From the NCBI GenBank assembly GCA_013397455.1, contig VYZB01000344.1:108473-172472 (forward strand): a DNA stretch of 64,000 nucleotides, read 5' to 3'. The notes below the pieces were generated by a model. That model was not told the DNA's origin, did no database searches, and was given only the letters and a program-made list of their open reading frames with translations. The DNA comes from Crotophaga sulcirostris. Lineage: Eukaryota; Chordata; Aves; Cuculiformes; Crotophagidae. Numbering within the stretch: the stretch's first letter is position 1; every line of letters starts with the position of its first letter. This document shows positions 25,867 through 36,774 of the stretch, in pieces. Made by a program: the position numbers and the translations under genes.

Positions 25867-26718
25867 CTGAGATTCTTTTTCTCCACATCTCCCCTCAGCT
25901 GCCTTTTCTGCTTTCTTTTCATGTTTGTTATGACATTTTTACTCCGACTCGGAACAGCCTTACCCTTTAGATACATCTTTTTTTCATGTCACTGAGGCCC
26001 CGGTCCTTGAACTGCTGTTTGATTGAATTTCAACTGAAGTCCGTGGGCATCCTCCCCTGGATTTCAACAAATTTCTGATGGGGTTTGTAACAGCAAGGTT
26101 GCACATGGGGCTGTGGCAGAGCCCTGTAGCTGATTATTTAGTGCTGATTATTTAGTACTGATTAAGTATCCTTAAGACAGGGCTTTAGAGCAGCCTATGT
26201 TTTGTGAATACCATAGTGTGAGAGGTGATGGGCTTTGCAACAACCAGAATATTCAGTTCCAAAACCTCCTCTGTGATGAAGGCATGGCTTGCCCCTGCTG
26301 TCTGGTTTGCTTTCTTCCTACTGCACTGTGCTGGAAGCTGCCTGCTCATTTCCTTCTCTCTCAGGAGAGTTGTTGGTGAGTGTGAGTACGCAGCAGCATG
26401 TGAATGTTGTTGGTACCTGCTTCTGGTGAAGTGCACAGCAGAAGAGATGTGGAAGGCAGGTTTTTCAAAAGGGAATAATATGTGGAAGAGGGCATATTGC
26501 TGTATTAATTGGAAACATTTTGGTGCTCAGAACAAGAAGTACAGTAAAGAGAAATAGTGTGTGGGATAAGGATGCCTTGCAGCATTGCATGACTGAGCTG
26601 TTGTCCCAGTGTCAGCCGGGCTGGGATTCTGCCCACAGAGCTGAACTCTGCTTTCTCCTGAATCACAGACCTTTCATGATTTATTACTTCATATGTTGCA
26701 TTACCGTGCTGAGTCTCC

Positions 26719-26851
26719 AGGGCCAGGCTGGATGGGGCTTGGAGCCCCCTGATGCAGTGGGAGGTGTCCCTGCCCATGGTAGGGGGGTGGAACTGGATGG
26801 GCTTTGAGGTCCTTTCAAACCCAAACCGTTCCATGGTTCTGTGATTCTGTG
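26719..26851 (+). repeat. CR1 3' fragment
   Basis: Sense: AGGGCCAGGCTGGATGGGGC, GCAGTGGGAGGTGTCCCTGC, ending CCATGGTTCTGTGATTCTGT. Confidence 0.92.
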
Positions 26852-27285
26852 TAATCAGTGAACGTGAGAGGCCTGGCACATCCCATCTTCTAGGAATGGA
26901 GCTGAACTCTTGAGGTTGCTCTCCTTCCTGTCTGTTCCTGGTCATCACATTGATTTGCAAAATAATACATGTGTTATTTCATTGCCAGAGCAAGAGCTCC
27001 TTTACCATCTACATAAGCAGAAGGCACGAAGAAATGGCTTGTGCTGGCGCCGTCGTGTTAATCCTCTTTAATTGCTACTTCTAACAATTATATTTTCCTG
27101 TGTTTACACCACAAGTCCTAAATAAACTCAGGCCTGCTGAACTGGCACTGGTAGCCAGGAATCGGTTTTAGTAGGGAAGTCAGTCCTGGAAGCTGGCTGA
27201 GAAGATTTCTCAGCAGGCAGCGTGTTTCTAGCTGGGTGACTTATGAGCTGTGCTATTTCTTATTACCTTCTGTTTGTTTTTCCAG

Positions 27286-27351
27286 GCTGCAGACTCTTGG
27301 CTGTGGAACTGACATCCAGCAACACCAAGCCCGTGGTGCAGGAATTCCAGA
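27286..27351 (+). CDS. JAM3: JAM3 exon 2
   Basis: The 66-bp exon has acceptor TTTTTCCAG and donor A|GTGAGT, and enters and leaves after one codon base. It encodes [19 protein letters not shown], the signal-peptide cleavage region and mature N terminus, matching human GCLIGAVNLKSSNRTPVVQ. The first G codon needs one base from exon 1. Confidence 0.95.
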
Positions 27352-30300
27352 GTGAGTGCTACAGGGGCCCGCTGGCTGCCCAACCAATTGAGCAAGATCT
27401 TGCTTATTGCTCATGGTATCCGGTTTCTTGGGGGAGGCAGGGCTACCCAGAGCCTGAGATTCAGAAAAGTGCTGAAGAATACGGCTGTGTTTCCCCCTGG
27501 TTAGCAAAGCACTTGATTGAAATGGTTTGTTGAAGTCCCCTGCGAGCCATTGGCATCGCAAAGCGTCTGCCTAAGTGCTTTTTTGAACTGGATCCCAAAA
27601 GGAGGAGAGGCGGTCGCCTTGCAATTAATACAGTGAAAAAGCAGGTCAGGAAATGTGTATATTTTATCTTGGCCCTACTACAGACGTGCAGTGTGATTCT
27701 GGGTAAGCCACCTCTCAGCCCTGCTGCGATGCTTTCTTCTGTAGAGGAGATGGAGATGACCATGCCTGCTTCAAAGGGGGCTGGGTTTGCTGAATTTATC
27801 CCCAGGTATCGTGGTCCTCAGTCCATTAACCAGACACCGCCCAGGGAGGTTCTGCATCCCTGGCTCATGTTGTGGGCTCTGATCAGCAGCAAGACAGTGC
27901 TGTGGCCTCACCCTGTCATAAGGTCTTGTTTGCCATAACTTAGAGCCTGTAGAGAACAGCATGTTCATTTCTCTCCATAGTTGATATCTGTTGGGCTGTT
28001 ATTTTTGCTGGCCAAAATCCATCTTCCCCAATAGCTCCTGGAACCCAGCAGTGTTTCTGTTTGCGAGGCAGATGAAAGAGAAGGCTTTGCTTTGTGGGCA
28101 GCATCTCCTGCTAAAACACTGTGCAAGACTGCTTAAAGCAGAGCAAAAATACAGCTGCTTCCTATTAATCTGTATTTCCTTTATTTCTCCTGCTAGGTGT
28201 TGAGCTGTCCTGCATCATTAAATCCACCGTAACACGAGATCCCAGGATCGAGTGGAAGAAAATCCGAGATGGCGAAACCTCTTACGTATTTTTTGACAAT
28301 AAAATGCAGGGTATGAAGGTTCATTGTTCTTAGACTTCCAAAACAGCCTTGGGAACAATACAGCTGAGAACAAACAAGTCTGTAAAAGGCAGGGTCTCTG
28401 GCTGTCATGCTGCATTCTTCTGAGACTAGAGCTCAGCAGTCAAAGTGCAAGATGGAGAGAGAGCAGAATGTTCTTTGCTCGCTGCTTTATTGACACTTCA
28501 CAGTAGGGAGCCACAAGGAGCTGGAGTGAGACCCGATGTAGGAGATTCTTCTTGGGTAAGAAAGCAAATGCGACAGCTTTCCTTCTCCAGCTCCTGTTGG
28601 TCCTTGCGTGGTCACTGGGTGTCTGAGCCCTCAGGAGCACACACGGACCCCTCCTGTCTTTCCATAGGACATCTGAGGGCTCCACCTGCACTTCAGAAGG
28701 GATCTTGGGCTTGAGCAGTCAGTGCTTGCTGCTGGGGTAGCACAGTGATTAGAAGCAGACTCTGGCTTGACCGTGAATCTCACGCACAGGACTGCCAGCA
28801 AGGCTTGACTCCATCTGGAATTACACCAACACTTTAGATGGGACCAAAGGTCACATCCAAATGAGTCTTCCAAACAAGACAAGACCTGAGGGTGTCTTGG
28901 AAGTCCAATTTTGCCACAATTTTTGAGATATGGGGTGGTGCTTTCCAGTTCATCCTCTTACATGGTTAGCAGCGTTGGTTTCCTTTGCGGTCGTCGGTGA
29001 GAGGAAGGTTCCTTTCAGGTTGTTCTTTTGACTCCAGAAAAGAGTCCAAGATCAACCACTTAACTAAGGAGCCTGAAGTTAGTCTGTGTGACTACACTGA
29101 CACTTCTCCCTCTCTTTCCTCTGTATCAGGAGACTTCGCGGCTCGTGCAGAAATTCTGAGCCAGGCATCCCTGGTGATTAAAAACACGACCCGGATGGAC
29201 ACTGCCACGTACCGCTGCGAAGTGGCAGCACCTTCTGATACTAAAACCATAGATGAGATCAATATCCAGCTCACAGTCCAAGGTATTGCTTTAAATCAAG
29301 CAATTTGGTGTTAGTGTTGGGTTCTAGGTTGGACTCGGATGATCTCAGAGGTCCTTTCCAACCTTGTGATACTGTGAAAACCAACTGCCTCTGCAAGAGC
29401 TGCCAGCTAACACAGGAGGCTGCAGATCTCTCCAGAGTCAAAATGGTGGTTGTTTAAAACCAGGTGGAAATAACGGGAAGTTTTGATACCTTTGTAGCAC
29501 AGCCACCTTAGAGAATATGTCAGAAATTATTTAGTTCTGCTCAGCAGTGCCGTTCACGTGGTTTGTGTCTTTCCCACAGTGAAACCCATGACTCCTCGAT
29601 GCACCGTGCCTAAAGCTGTGCCTGTTGGCAAGACAGCCTCTCTTCACTGCCACGAGAATGAAGGTTTCCCAAAGTCCACTTACAGCTGGTACCGCAACAG
29701 CGAGCCTTTGTCACCAGACGCGAAATCAAACGCCAAATTCCATAATTCCTCCTACACCTTGAACCCCGCCACAGGCACTCTGGTAATGCCCTTACAGACA
29801 TGCTTGAGGCTTTTTGGCCCCGGATGGGTTGTTTTTCAGGTCACTTGTAAAAGAAAAAAAGTCATTGCATGGCTTTCAGGGGAGGTGTCATTTGAAGGTT
29901 AGGTGTCCTAGGACCTGGGTGACTTGGAAAGGGGAAGATACTACCCAAGTTGTTTGGTTTTGATCACTTGGATTTTTAGAAGGAGGGAAGGAAGATGCCT
30001 CTCAGCCCACTGTGAAGCCTGAGCAACAGAGAGTTGCTTAAACCCTCTTCTGACTCTCACGTCCTTCTCCCCATCTTTTCTCCTCCCCAGGTTTTCCATG
30101 CTGTGCACAAAGGTGACACGGGCCGTTACTCCTGCATCGCGACAAACGACGCTGGCTTTGCCAAGTGTGAGGAGCAGGAGATGGAAGTCTGTGAGTGGCT
30201 CTACGTACTTTCTGTCAATGCTGATTGATGCATCACCATAAATCAATTGTCCATAGGGAAGGGGGGGACACATCCTAGAGCATGAATCCTTTCCTGCTTT

Positions 30301-32554
30301 CTCTCAATCAGGACGAAAACCAAAAATCCTAAAAATTCAGGCAGACATCAAAACACTGTTCAGATTCTTGAACAGTTTTAGTCTTGGAATCAGGGATTTA
30401 CCAGTTCCCTATGGATTACTGGGGCTTGGTTAAAATATTTGAGAGATGCCATTTTAGTGTCTGTAAAGCTAGAATATTGGTACTGCCTTAAAGAAAAACT
30501 GGATGATGGCTCCTCTCTTTGCCAGATGACCTCAATATCGGCGGGATAATTGGCGGAGTCCTGGTGGTCATAGCAGTTCTGGTGCTCATCACTCTTGGTA
30601 TCTGCTGCGCCTACAGGAGGGGCTACTTTGCAAACAGCAAAGAGAGTGGGGAAAGGTAAGCTGGGATCCAAAGTGTTCTTATATCCCTGCACCCATAGCA
30701 TGAAATAGCCTGAAAAGCCCCAGAAATTGGTGGCTAAAATGTGTTTCAGTGCCTAACTTGGACACGTTTCTTCTTGGTTCCCTACAAAAGGCTGTGGGCC
30801 AAGTATCCAATTCCCTGCTGTCAACCCTGCACTGTCACAAAGGTTTATTTGGAAGAGTTTTGGTATGGCTCCTCTTGTGCTTGCTACCAAGAGCAGACAG
30901 AGGAGTGCAACCTCTGCTCTTGATACCTTCATACTTTGCACAGAAAGGGTGGGCCCACACAATTAAATGCCTACAGGTGTTTGTCCAACAGGTTATGTGC
31001 TGGTGGTGTGACCAGGTCTACAATTTAATGAGCAGAGCGTGCTGCACAATTAATTTAAAGCATCAGGACATGCACAGAAAATGTATGCAGAGGGGGAGGC
31101 TCTGCAGGAAATCTCACTGGTTGTGAGAACCTAAATTTGCGATTAAAACAAGCCGTTTTAGAAAGCACATTAAAATGTTAAAAACAACAGCATTAGCATC
31201 AGAAACAAGCCTTGCTGTCCTTACAGAATCTGCAGAAGAGATAATATATGTAAACCCAAGATTCTCACCCGAGAGATGTGTTCCATGTTGAATGTTGCTT
31301 TTCAGCAGAAGTCCTGCCTTTTTTGGTTTGGTTTGGTTCTCAGCAGAAGTTCCAAATACCCAATTTAAATGCAGCTGAGGGTTGGTGTACACTGGACTTG
31401 ACAGTCCTATATAAATTCTGGATTCCTGTGGGACTGCAAACAAGCAGTGCTTCCTATAACTAAGGAAAATGCTGAAGGCACCTGGCAGCAAAGGTTTAAA
31501 ATGAACTTAATAATTGCCACAGGAACCAATGCAGGAGGCACACAGAAAGGTAGTGCAGAGGGAGCAGAGCCCAGAAAAGCATCAGTTAATCTCTTTGCAG
31601 AATTAGTCTGGTGGAAACTCACAGCAATCTTTTTACCCTGTGCTGAAGGGGAATTTAGAAAAAAAATCCCAGTCATGAGGAATGATGGAATAAGCACAAA
31701 TCGATCATTTGAGCAATGAGCTGGGTTTCTCTCTTGTTTTCTTCCTCGTTTTCGTCTTTCTCAGCACCTCCCCTCCAAACTCCTGCAGTCTCCTTGCCCC
31801 AGAAATGAGGTCTTTTCCTTTATTTCAGCTACAAGACTCCAGCAAAACCTGATGGCGTTAACTATATCCGGACAGATGATGAGGTAACAAATAATTTGCA
31901 TTTAACATCTCTCTGTTGGGGGAGAGGAAGGGGGTGGGCTGAGGACTACTAGATCTTTTAGGGCCCACAGACTTTCTTAGAGTGGGCACCGCTCAGAAGC
32001 AAGGATGTAGAACAGAGAGAAAACAGAAGGGTGAAGGCTGAGTCATTTCCTTAGAAATGATGAACAGTTTGAAGTTGCCTTAAGTGACTGATGCCAAGAG
32101 CTGTCAAACGCAGCTCTGCTCTGTCCCAGTTATCTTATGGCTTGACCCCCTTAGGATGAGTTTCATTGGATTAAGCGGGCAGGCCGCGATGCTTTTACAA
32201 GAGAATTTGCATTTTGGGATTTGGATAGATCACTAGGCTTAAGATCAGAAAAAGCCTCTCACTATTAGACACTGCAGAGGGAATGAGAAGGTCCCCTGCC
32301 ATGCCTGGGTGTGTGAGGAGGGCGGTCGGAGGAGCACCTGGCCAGTAGGACTGGTGTCTCCCCCACTCCTTACCAGTTGGAAGGGGATGCTAGGCCAACT
32401 GCTAGAAGTTCCACAGATCGGATCTTTCACGGGCACGTTGCAGTTGGGGGCAGCAGGAGCAAGGAGTTGCCTGGAAAGCAACTGTATCCTTCACACACCC
32501 AGAACTGTTCTGTTGCAGGGCGACTTCAGACACAAATCTTCATTTGTCATATAA
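27286..32554 (+). CDS. JAM3: JAM3, junctional adhesion molecule C (exons 2-9; exon 1 outside window)
   Basis: Eight exons join in frame to give 284 residues of an immunoglobulin-superfamily type I membrane protein that closely follows human JAM-C (310 aa). In order it has: the mature N terminus; a V-type Ig domain with cysteines in ELSCII (28211-28213) and YRCEV (29216-29218) and the RIE dimerisation motif in DPRIEWKK; a second Ig domain with LHCHE and YSCIA plus the additional JAM cysteines in PRCTV and AKCEEQ; a transmembrane segment beginning [12 protein letters not shown]; a CC pair at the inner face, palmitoylated in mammals; and a short tail ending SSFVI, the class II PDZ ligand that binds PAR3. 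N-glycosylation sequons NTT and NSS are retained. JAM-C sits at tight junctions and endothelial borders and binds JAM-B and leukocyte Mac-1 (family knowledge). The first codon here is shared with an exon not present in the window. It converges with NCAPD3, as in human. Confidence 0.97.
28197..28310 (+). CDS. JAM3: JAM3 exon 3, first half of Ig V domain
   Basis: The 114-bp exon lies between CTGCTAG and G|GTATGA, phase 1 in and out. It carries the first V-domain cysteine (VELSCII), the RIE dimer-interface motif and YVFFDNKMQ. Its symmetric phase fits the typical JAM-family gene structure. Confidence 0.97.
29130..29282 (+). CDS. JAM3: JAM3 exon 4, second half of Ig V domain
   Basis: The 153-bp exon lies between CTGTATCAG and G|GTATTG, phase 1 in and out. 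It encodes [19 protein letters not shown] and then [14 protein letters not shown], with the second V-domain cysteine and an NTT sequon at 29183-29191. A CR1 fragment starts 22 bp after the donor. Confidence 0.97.
29304..29377 (+). repeat. CR1 3'-end fragment in JAM3 intron 4
   Basis: TTGGTGTTAGTGTTGGGTTC, then GATCTCAGAGGTCCTTTCCA and TTGTGATACTGTGA. A TACTGTGATA-type terminus in the same sense as the gene, 22 bp downstream of the exon 4 donor. Confidence 0.9.
29580..29782 (+). CDS. JAM3: JAM3 exon 5, first part of second Ig domain
   Basis: The 203-bp exon lies between TTTCCCACAG and CTG|GTAATG, phase 1 in and phase 0 out. It encodes [19 protein letters not shown], the cysteine in [19 protein letters not shown] and the conserved NSS sequon. 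Confidence 0.97.
30091..30190 (+). CDS. JAM3: JAM3 exon 6, end of second Ig domain
   Basis: The 100-bp exon lies between CTCCCCAG and T|GTGAGT, phase 0 in and phase 1 out. It encodes [20 protein letters not shown] and [10 protein letters not shown], with the second Ig cysteine and the extra JAM cysteine. It closely matches human. Confidence 0.97.
30526..30655 (+). CDS. JAM3: JAM3 exon 7, transmembrane segment
   Basis: The 130-bp exon lies between TTTGCCAG and AAG|GTAAGC, phase 1 in and phase 2 out. It encodes [15 protein letters not shown] and [14 protein letters not shown]. This is the membrane helix, the CC palmitoylation pair and a basic stop-transfer stretch, followed by the tail up to SGES, the equivalent of the human Ser281 region. 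Confidence 0.97.
31829..31883 (+). CDS. JAM3: JAM3 exon 8, cytoplasmic tail
   Basis: The 55-bp exon lies between TTATTTCAG and GAG|GTAACA, phase 2 in and phase 0 out. It encodes [18 protein letters not shown] of the cytoplasmic tail, nearly the same as human. Confidence 0.95.
32519..32554 (+). CDS. JAM3: JAM3 exon 9, PDZ ligand and stop
   Basis: The coding part is 36 bp after acceptor CTGTTGCAG. It encodes [11 protein letters not shown] and a TAA stop at 32552-32554. The last residues are the PDZ-binding ligand for PAR3 and are identical to mammalian JAM-C. Confidence 0.96.
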   Translation, partial: GDFRHKSSFVI

Positions 32555-35500
32555 GACGCCAAAAGAACACCGCAAACCAGCAAAAGCAAGTGTGAAAATA
32601 CCTCCTCCAGGAACTCAAAGCAAGAGCAGAAGATGAATTAAGTGCGCTTGGAAGAGTTTGGAACACACAAGAACTTGATAGCTATCTATCTGTATATCTT
32701 TGTTTTCTTTGCCAAAGTTTAAAAGTAACTCCTCACTGCCCAACTTGCGTCTCCCCTGCCTCCGGAGATACCAACAGGATCGCCTAAACCTGTCCTTGGA
32801 CTAAGGAAGCGTTTTGATACTTTCCAAGAGACTGACTGGGCTGTGGAAGTTTGTGGAATTGCCTTCTATTTGTGCTGCAGGGACTCAGGCACAATGTGCA
32901 AACCAACCAGGGGAACAGCGTTAGGTAGACGTGTAGTAGACATTACTAGTACAGATTACTAGTAGGCAAAAAGGTGCTGATACAGCAATAGATGGACTTC
33001 AAAGAGTAAGATTTATCCATGCAAAGTGGGGGATAATTCCTTTCAGCAGGCTGGTGACTTCTACACATTTGTGAATAGAGTATCTGAATAGCCCCTAGTG
33101 ACAGATGCCAATAAATGCAACTAACGTTCTCAGCCCTTCTGTGAACCTCACCAACTCCTGGTTACATTTAACGCGAAGCACGGGCGGCATCGGGCCAGGA
33201 CTGCTGGTTCTCTTCACTGCTTTGCAGCAAAGCCATTGCGTGCAGGTAACCCCTCGTTCTAATCCGCACAAGGCAGGCTCACCTCTTGCACCTTTTGGTG
33301 TTTTGAAGAGGAGGCAGAGACCCTAGTGCTAAGGCATCCCTTTCAGGAAAATTAAAGCCAAATATTTTCATGGGCTACGATTGCCATAAAAGGTATGGAG
33401 ATATATCTTCAAGCTTTTTTTTTTTTTTTTAAACCTTCTCCATTTATTTTGTAAGAATCCCACATTCTAAATTTTTTGCAAAGATCTATTTTGAGTACTT
33501 CAGAAAAGGTAACATTTCTATTTAAAGTGTAAATACGTGATGCCAGCAGTCTGTAAGTAACGTAGCTATTTTTTTACTCTATAAGCTACAGAGAGGAGCT
33601 CAACTGTTGCTCTAGGATGGCACTGTCAGAGCATATCAGTATTACTGCAAAGTGTAATAAACAACTGCAGTTGGAACAGCATCTCTTTCCTCTTAAGCTA
33701 CCTTCAGCAATTTCCTCATCACAAGAGGTCTTACAGACACAGAACAGAGTCACTCAGGGATAGTTTTTGTAAATTTATGGCAGGAGCTATCAACTTTTTT
33801 ATATCTAAAACTTCCTTTTCTTGCCAGTGACCAACACTTTTATTTTTGTTGTTGCAAGAAATACCCAGGGATGGCTTTTGGATTCAGTTCCAACACGGTG
33901 ACAGAGTGACTTTAATGTTTTCTACCCCTCTGCAAGTTCCCTGAAGCACTAACACAGCGCGACAGCTACAGCAACTTTACAGGTTTAAACTGCATAGCCA
34001 AGGCAACTGGTTCTGGAGTTGGGCAAGCAAAAGCTCCATACAAAAGCACTTTTGTGGTGTCAGTTGCAACTTTTCTCTTAGCTGGTAAAAGGAAAAATAA
34101 ATAAAAAAAAAAGAAATCTGGTTCTCTTGGCTTTAGAGAGAATTGGAAACACGTGTTTCACAGAGTTGATAGTGTTGAAGAGCGTTGGGAAATATAAAAC
34201 TGCAAGATGTGGATGCAACACTAGAACTGTGCTGTGGTTTAAGGATTTTTTTTTAATGTAGCATAATTTAGTGTTCTTGTATTTCCAATATGAATTGAGT
34301 TGTCTTAACTTTTCCTGTATACAGTATTTTGGATACTTGACGATTTGGACTGTCAGTGTTATTTTTTTAAGTGTTCTGCATTAACCTGCTGTGTTTCCTA
34401 GGGGCCTCGCTGGACATGCCATTGCTGCATTTGTTTTACCTAAACAAAGTCTTGCCACTTCTCCTTTGGCTAATGAAAGTAAAAATAAGGATGGGGCAGC
34501 AATAACCACATGTTCTCTGTGTAACTCAGACATTACCACTATTATCTTGCAGCTGCATTATGGTTACCTTCCTGAGACCTGCTCTGCCACCAAGCCACAG
34601 TGCTGCTCACTGGCTGCACGCTGCCTCTAAACATTGTGACAGCAGCAAGGGTAACATTCCTTTGCACCTTCTATCTATCCACTGCTTTTCTCTGCTGCTT
34701 TTAGGATAGCTGTTCTAAGGGAGAGAGAGGAGAGGTTGGAATTGGGGTAGCTCGGGGCACTATGGGAGCACAAGCTGCAGTCTCACCATGAGCCAAGGGC
34801 AGCCTTCATGTGAAAAGCCAGCAAGCTAAGAATCCACTTACCTTTCAGTTCCAAAATGTGACAGTGGCATCTCTAACGAGATAAGGGGAGATGATTTCCC
34901 CCCAATACAGCTCATGAGATCTGATTGATGGAATTCGTTGTATTATTGTGAATAATATTCAGGTTTGTACTAATGTATTACGTTTAACTTTGCCAAGAAT
35001 GTTTTACATAAATACCAAGCTCTAAAGCGTTCTTGTAGGGTTTTCTGTTTGGTTTTCCTTTTGTTTTTAAACAGCCATATTATTGGAGGTTTCTGTTCCC
35101 AATTCAGTGAAATAAGGGCAAGTCTCTCCTGTTAGAGCTCTCATTTACAGGTTACAGAAAGTCCAAGGCATGTCGCTGTCTCTCACTTGTTTCTTGGACG
35201 TTTGTCTATCCCTGGTTCTTCTCTAGAGAACACAGATTAATGCTCACAGGGCTCACCTCAACACTACTTGAGGACAGAACAAGAACTACAAAAGCACAAG
35301 TTAGGAAATAAACTATTCCATTTTACCATTCACAGTGGTTAAATAATATTTTAAGTCAGAAGAGTAGGTACAAAATAAATGGATGTGGCCATAATTGACC
35401 ATGGCTTAAGCCAAAGGTATTCCATACATGCCCTGTTTGGAGGTTTTGACTTTGATTTTGAGAACAATGTTCAACCTCACTTGAAGGTTTCTGTGATCTT

Positions 35501-35700
35501 CAAAACGGAATAGAAAAAGTGAGGACAGATTATGGGATGTCAGTGCAGGAGGTAGGTGCCTCTAGAAGGGCTGTGGCAAAAGCATGCTCAGCTTCTTTGT
35601 TTCCACTTGCACAGGGAAGCCTACTCCACTTCTGTTGTTCATGCCCAAATAAGACAAACCAGCATGAATAAAACAGATTCCTTTCTCAAGTTTCAATAAA
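32555..35700 (+). other. JAM3: JAM3 3' UTR and downstream flank
   Basis: No coding sequence is seen after the JAM3 stop. The stretch is AT-rich with many ATTTA motifs and T runs (33416-33431), as expected for a long 3' UTR. Candidate AATAAA polyadenylation signals lie at 33656-33661, 35307-35312, 35373-35378, 35667-35672 and 35695-35700. Human JAM3 has a long 3' UTR, which favours one of the later sites, but sequence alone does not decide between them. Confidence 0.6.
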
Positions 35701-36346
35701 GCTAAGGGGAGGAGCTCTGTAATAGAAGTTCACAATGGAAAAACCCCAGTTAGGTTAATGTGGCATCAGAGGGACTCAGGAATGGTCAGATTCCAGCATT
35801 TACAATAAACAAGTTATCTGTGCGGAGCTCAAAGCTATGCATATGACTTACCCACCTTAATTTTAGTGAGTTACTCATATCCTGCTTGCAGCCAAATAAG
35901 AGTCTATATTTAAAAGCTGCTGGGTCCAATATTAATTGAACTGAGTGCTTAAGATACCAGCGACGTAGTAGAAGAGACTTTTAGGCTGTAGAAGTCTATA
36001 GAAAAAAAATAATTCCTCCGTCAGATCAAGAAGAGGGGAGAAGCTGGGGGTGGAATTAATTCCATAACCATTTATTTTCATAAAACGTTAATAGTTGGAA
36101 ATAACATAGCTCAAGAATGGAAATATTCCATATAAAAGAACATTAAGGCTGTTCATTCACGCAGGAGTTTGCACACCAAATAAGAGGTGATGTAGCGTGC
36201 AATTACCAGATTTAGGGGTGTGGCAGAGACAAGCTGTTTTACCTTTGTTCAAATTAAAGCAACTCTAGCTTATAACCATGAGGGACAATGAGGGATCGAG
36301 GGAATAAGCAGAGCCCCTCAGTCCCCTGCAAGCTGTGATAAGTGCA
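35701..36346. other. Tail-to-tail spacer between JAM3 and NCAPD3
   Basis: AT-rich non-coding sequence between the last JAM3 AATAAA candidate and the nearer NCAPD3 signal. The minus strand has a further AATAAA at 36076-36071, so part of this may be NCAPD3 3' UTR. Nothing else is recognised. Confidence 0.55.
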
Positions 36347-36662
36347 TTTATTGCTAAGCTTGTAGCAACATTACGCTCTTACTTTCCCAAATGGACGAAT
36401 TATACATCCTGTGAGTGAAGAGCAAGCCTCCCTTCTTACTGCAGCTTGCTAACAATCCAGTAAGCTTTGTCAAAAGCAGCAACTTCTAACACATACATGT
36501 GCGACTATAGGCTTCGTATGCCTATATCCTAGACAGTTTTATGTTAAAACCAAGTAAGAATAGGTAAGGAAGGATGTGTGCCCACAAATTATTTACAATT
36601 ACAGAGGAACAGGACAAGTTCCAGGCGACCTGATGATTCTGTACAGAAGTTCAATGAAAGGA
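36347..36662 (-). other. NCAPD3: NCAPD3 3' UTR
   Basis: This follows the NCAPD3 stop on the minus strand. The first AATAAA downstream of the stop is at 36352-36347, about 310 bp from it; a second at 36076-36071 would give a 3' UTR of about 590 bp. The end is an inference from these hexamers. Confidence 0.55.
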
Positions 36663-36774
36663 TCAGTTGTCTGGTTTCAGTGGAGTTCTCCGCTGGGACC
36701 GCCTCAGAGGGACACGTTGGCTGGTTTTTTTCCTTGCTGGGGATTCTACTTTCCACTCCCGGGGCAGGGATGGG
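36663..36774 (-). CDS. NCAPD3: NCAPD3 last coding exon
   Basis: 112 bp of coding sequence after acceptor CTTCTAG, phase 2 in, stop TGA at 36665-36663. It encodes [15 protein letters not shown] and [13 protein letters not shown], the basic C terminus with the conserved TPLK motif of human RKTPLKTAN. Confidence 0.96.

Larger units (their letters stand above)
1..27285 (+). other. JAM3: Probable 3' part of JAM3 intron 1
   Basis: The acceptor of JAM3 exon 2 is at 27284-27285, and no JAM3 exon 1 (CpG-rich, signal-peptide coding, ending after one codon base) is seen upstream in the window. The stretch is therefore read as intron 1, of at least 27 kb. Human JAM3 also has a very large first intron. 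An unrelated intronic or upstream element cannot be excluded. Confidence 0.7.
17879..27285. other. JAM3 intron 1 interval, no gene seen
   Basis: It holds a cluster of CR1 fragments between 21921 and 26851 and an A-rich stretch at 19644-19677. No spliced coding pattern, RNA gene or promoter is recognised before JAM3 exon 2. Confidence 0.6.
27352..32518 (+). other. JAM3: JAM3 introns 2-8
   Basis: Introns lie at 27352-28196, 28311-29129, 29283-29579, 29783-30090, 30191-30525, 30656-31828 and 31884-32518. All have GT-AG ends. Apart from a CR1 end in intron 4 no repeats or further exons are recognised. The longer ones (7 and 8) hold ordinary intronic sequence. Confidence 0.9.

Noticed and set aside
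25527..25976. 149-codon minus-strand open frame
   Set aside because: It is the reverse complement of the CR1 copy at 25523-25866 and not a gene.
1..27285. Search for JAM3 exon 1 and promoter
   Set aside because: No CpG island with a signal-peptide frame ending after one codon base was found. The small CpG clusters at 10070 and 16197 have no such frame.
28985..29129. Upstream extension of the open frame into JAM3 exon 4
   Set aside because: The acceptor CTGTATCAG at 29121-29129 and the match to human exon 4 show the upstream part is intron.
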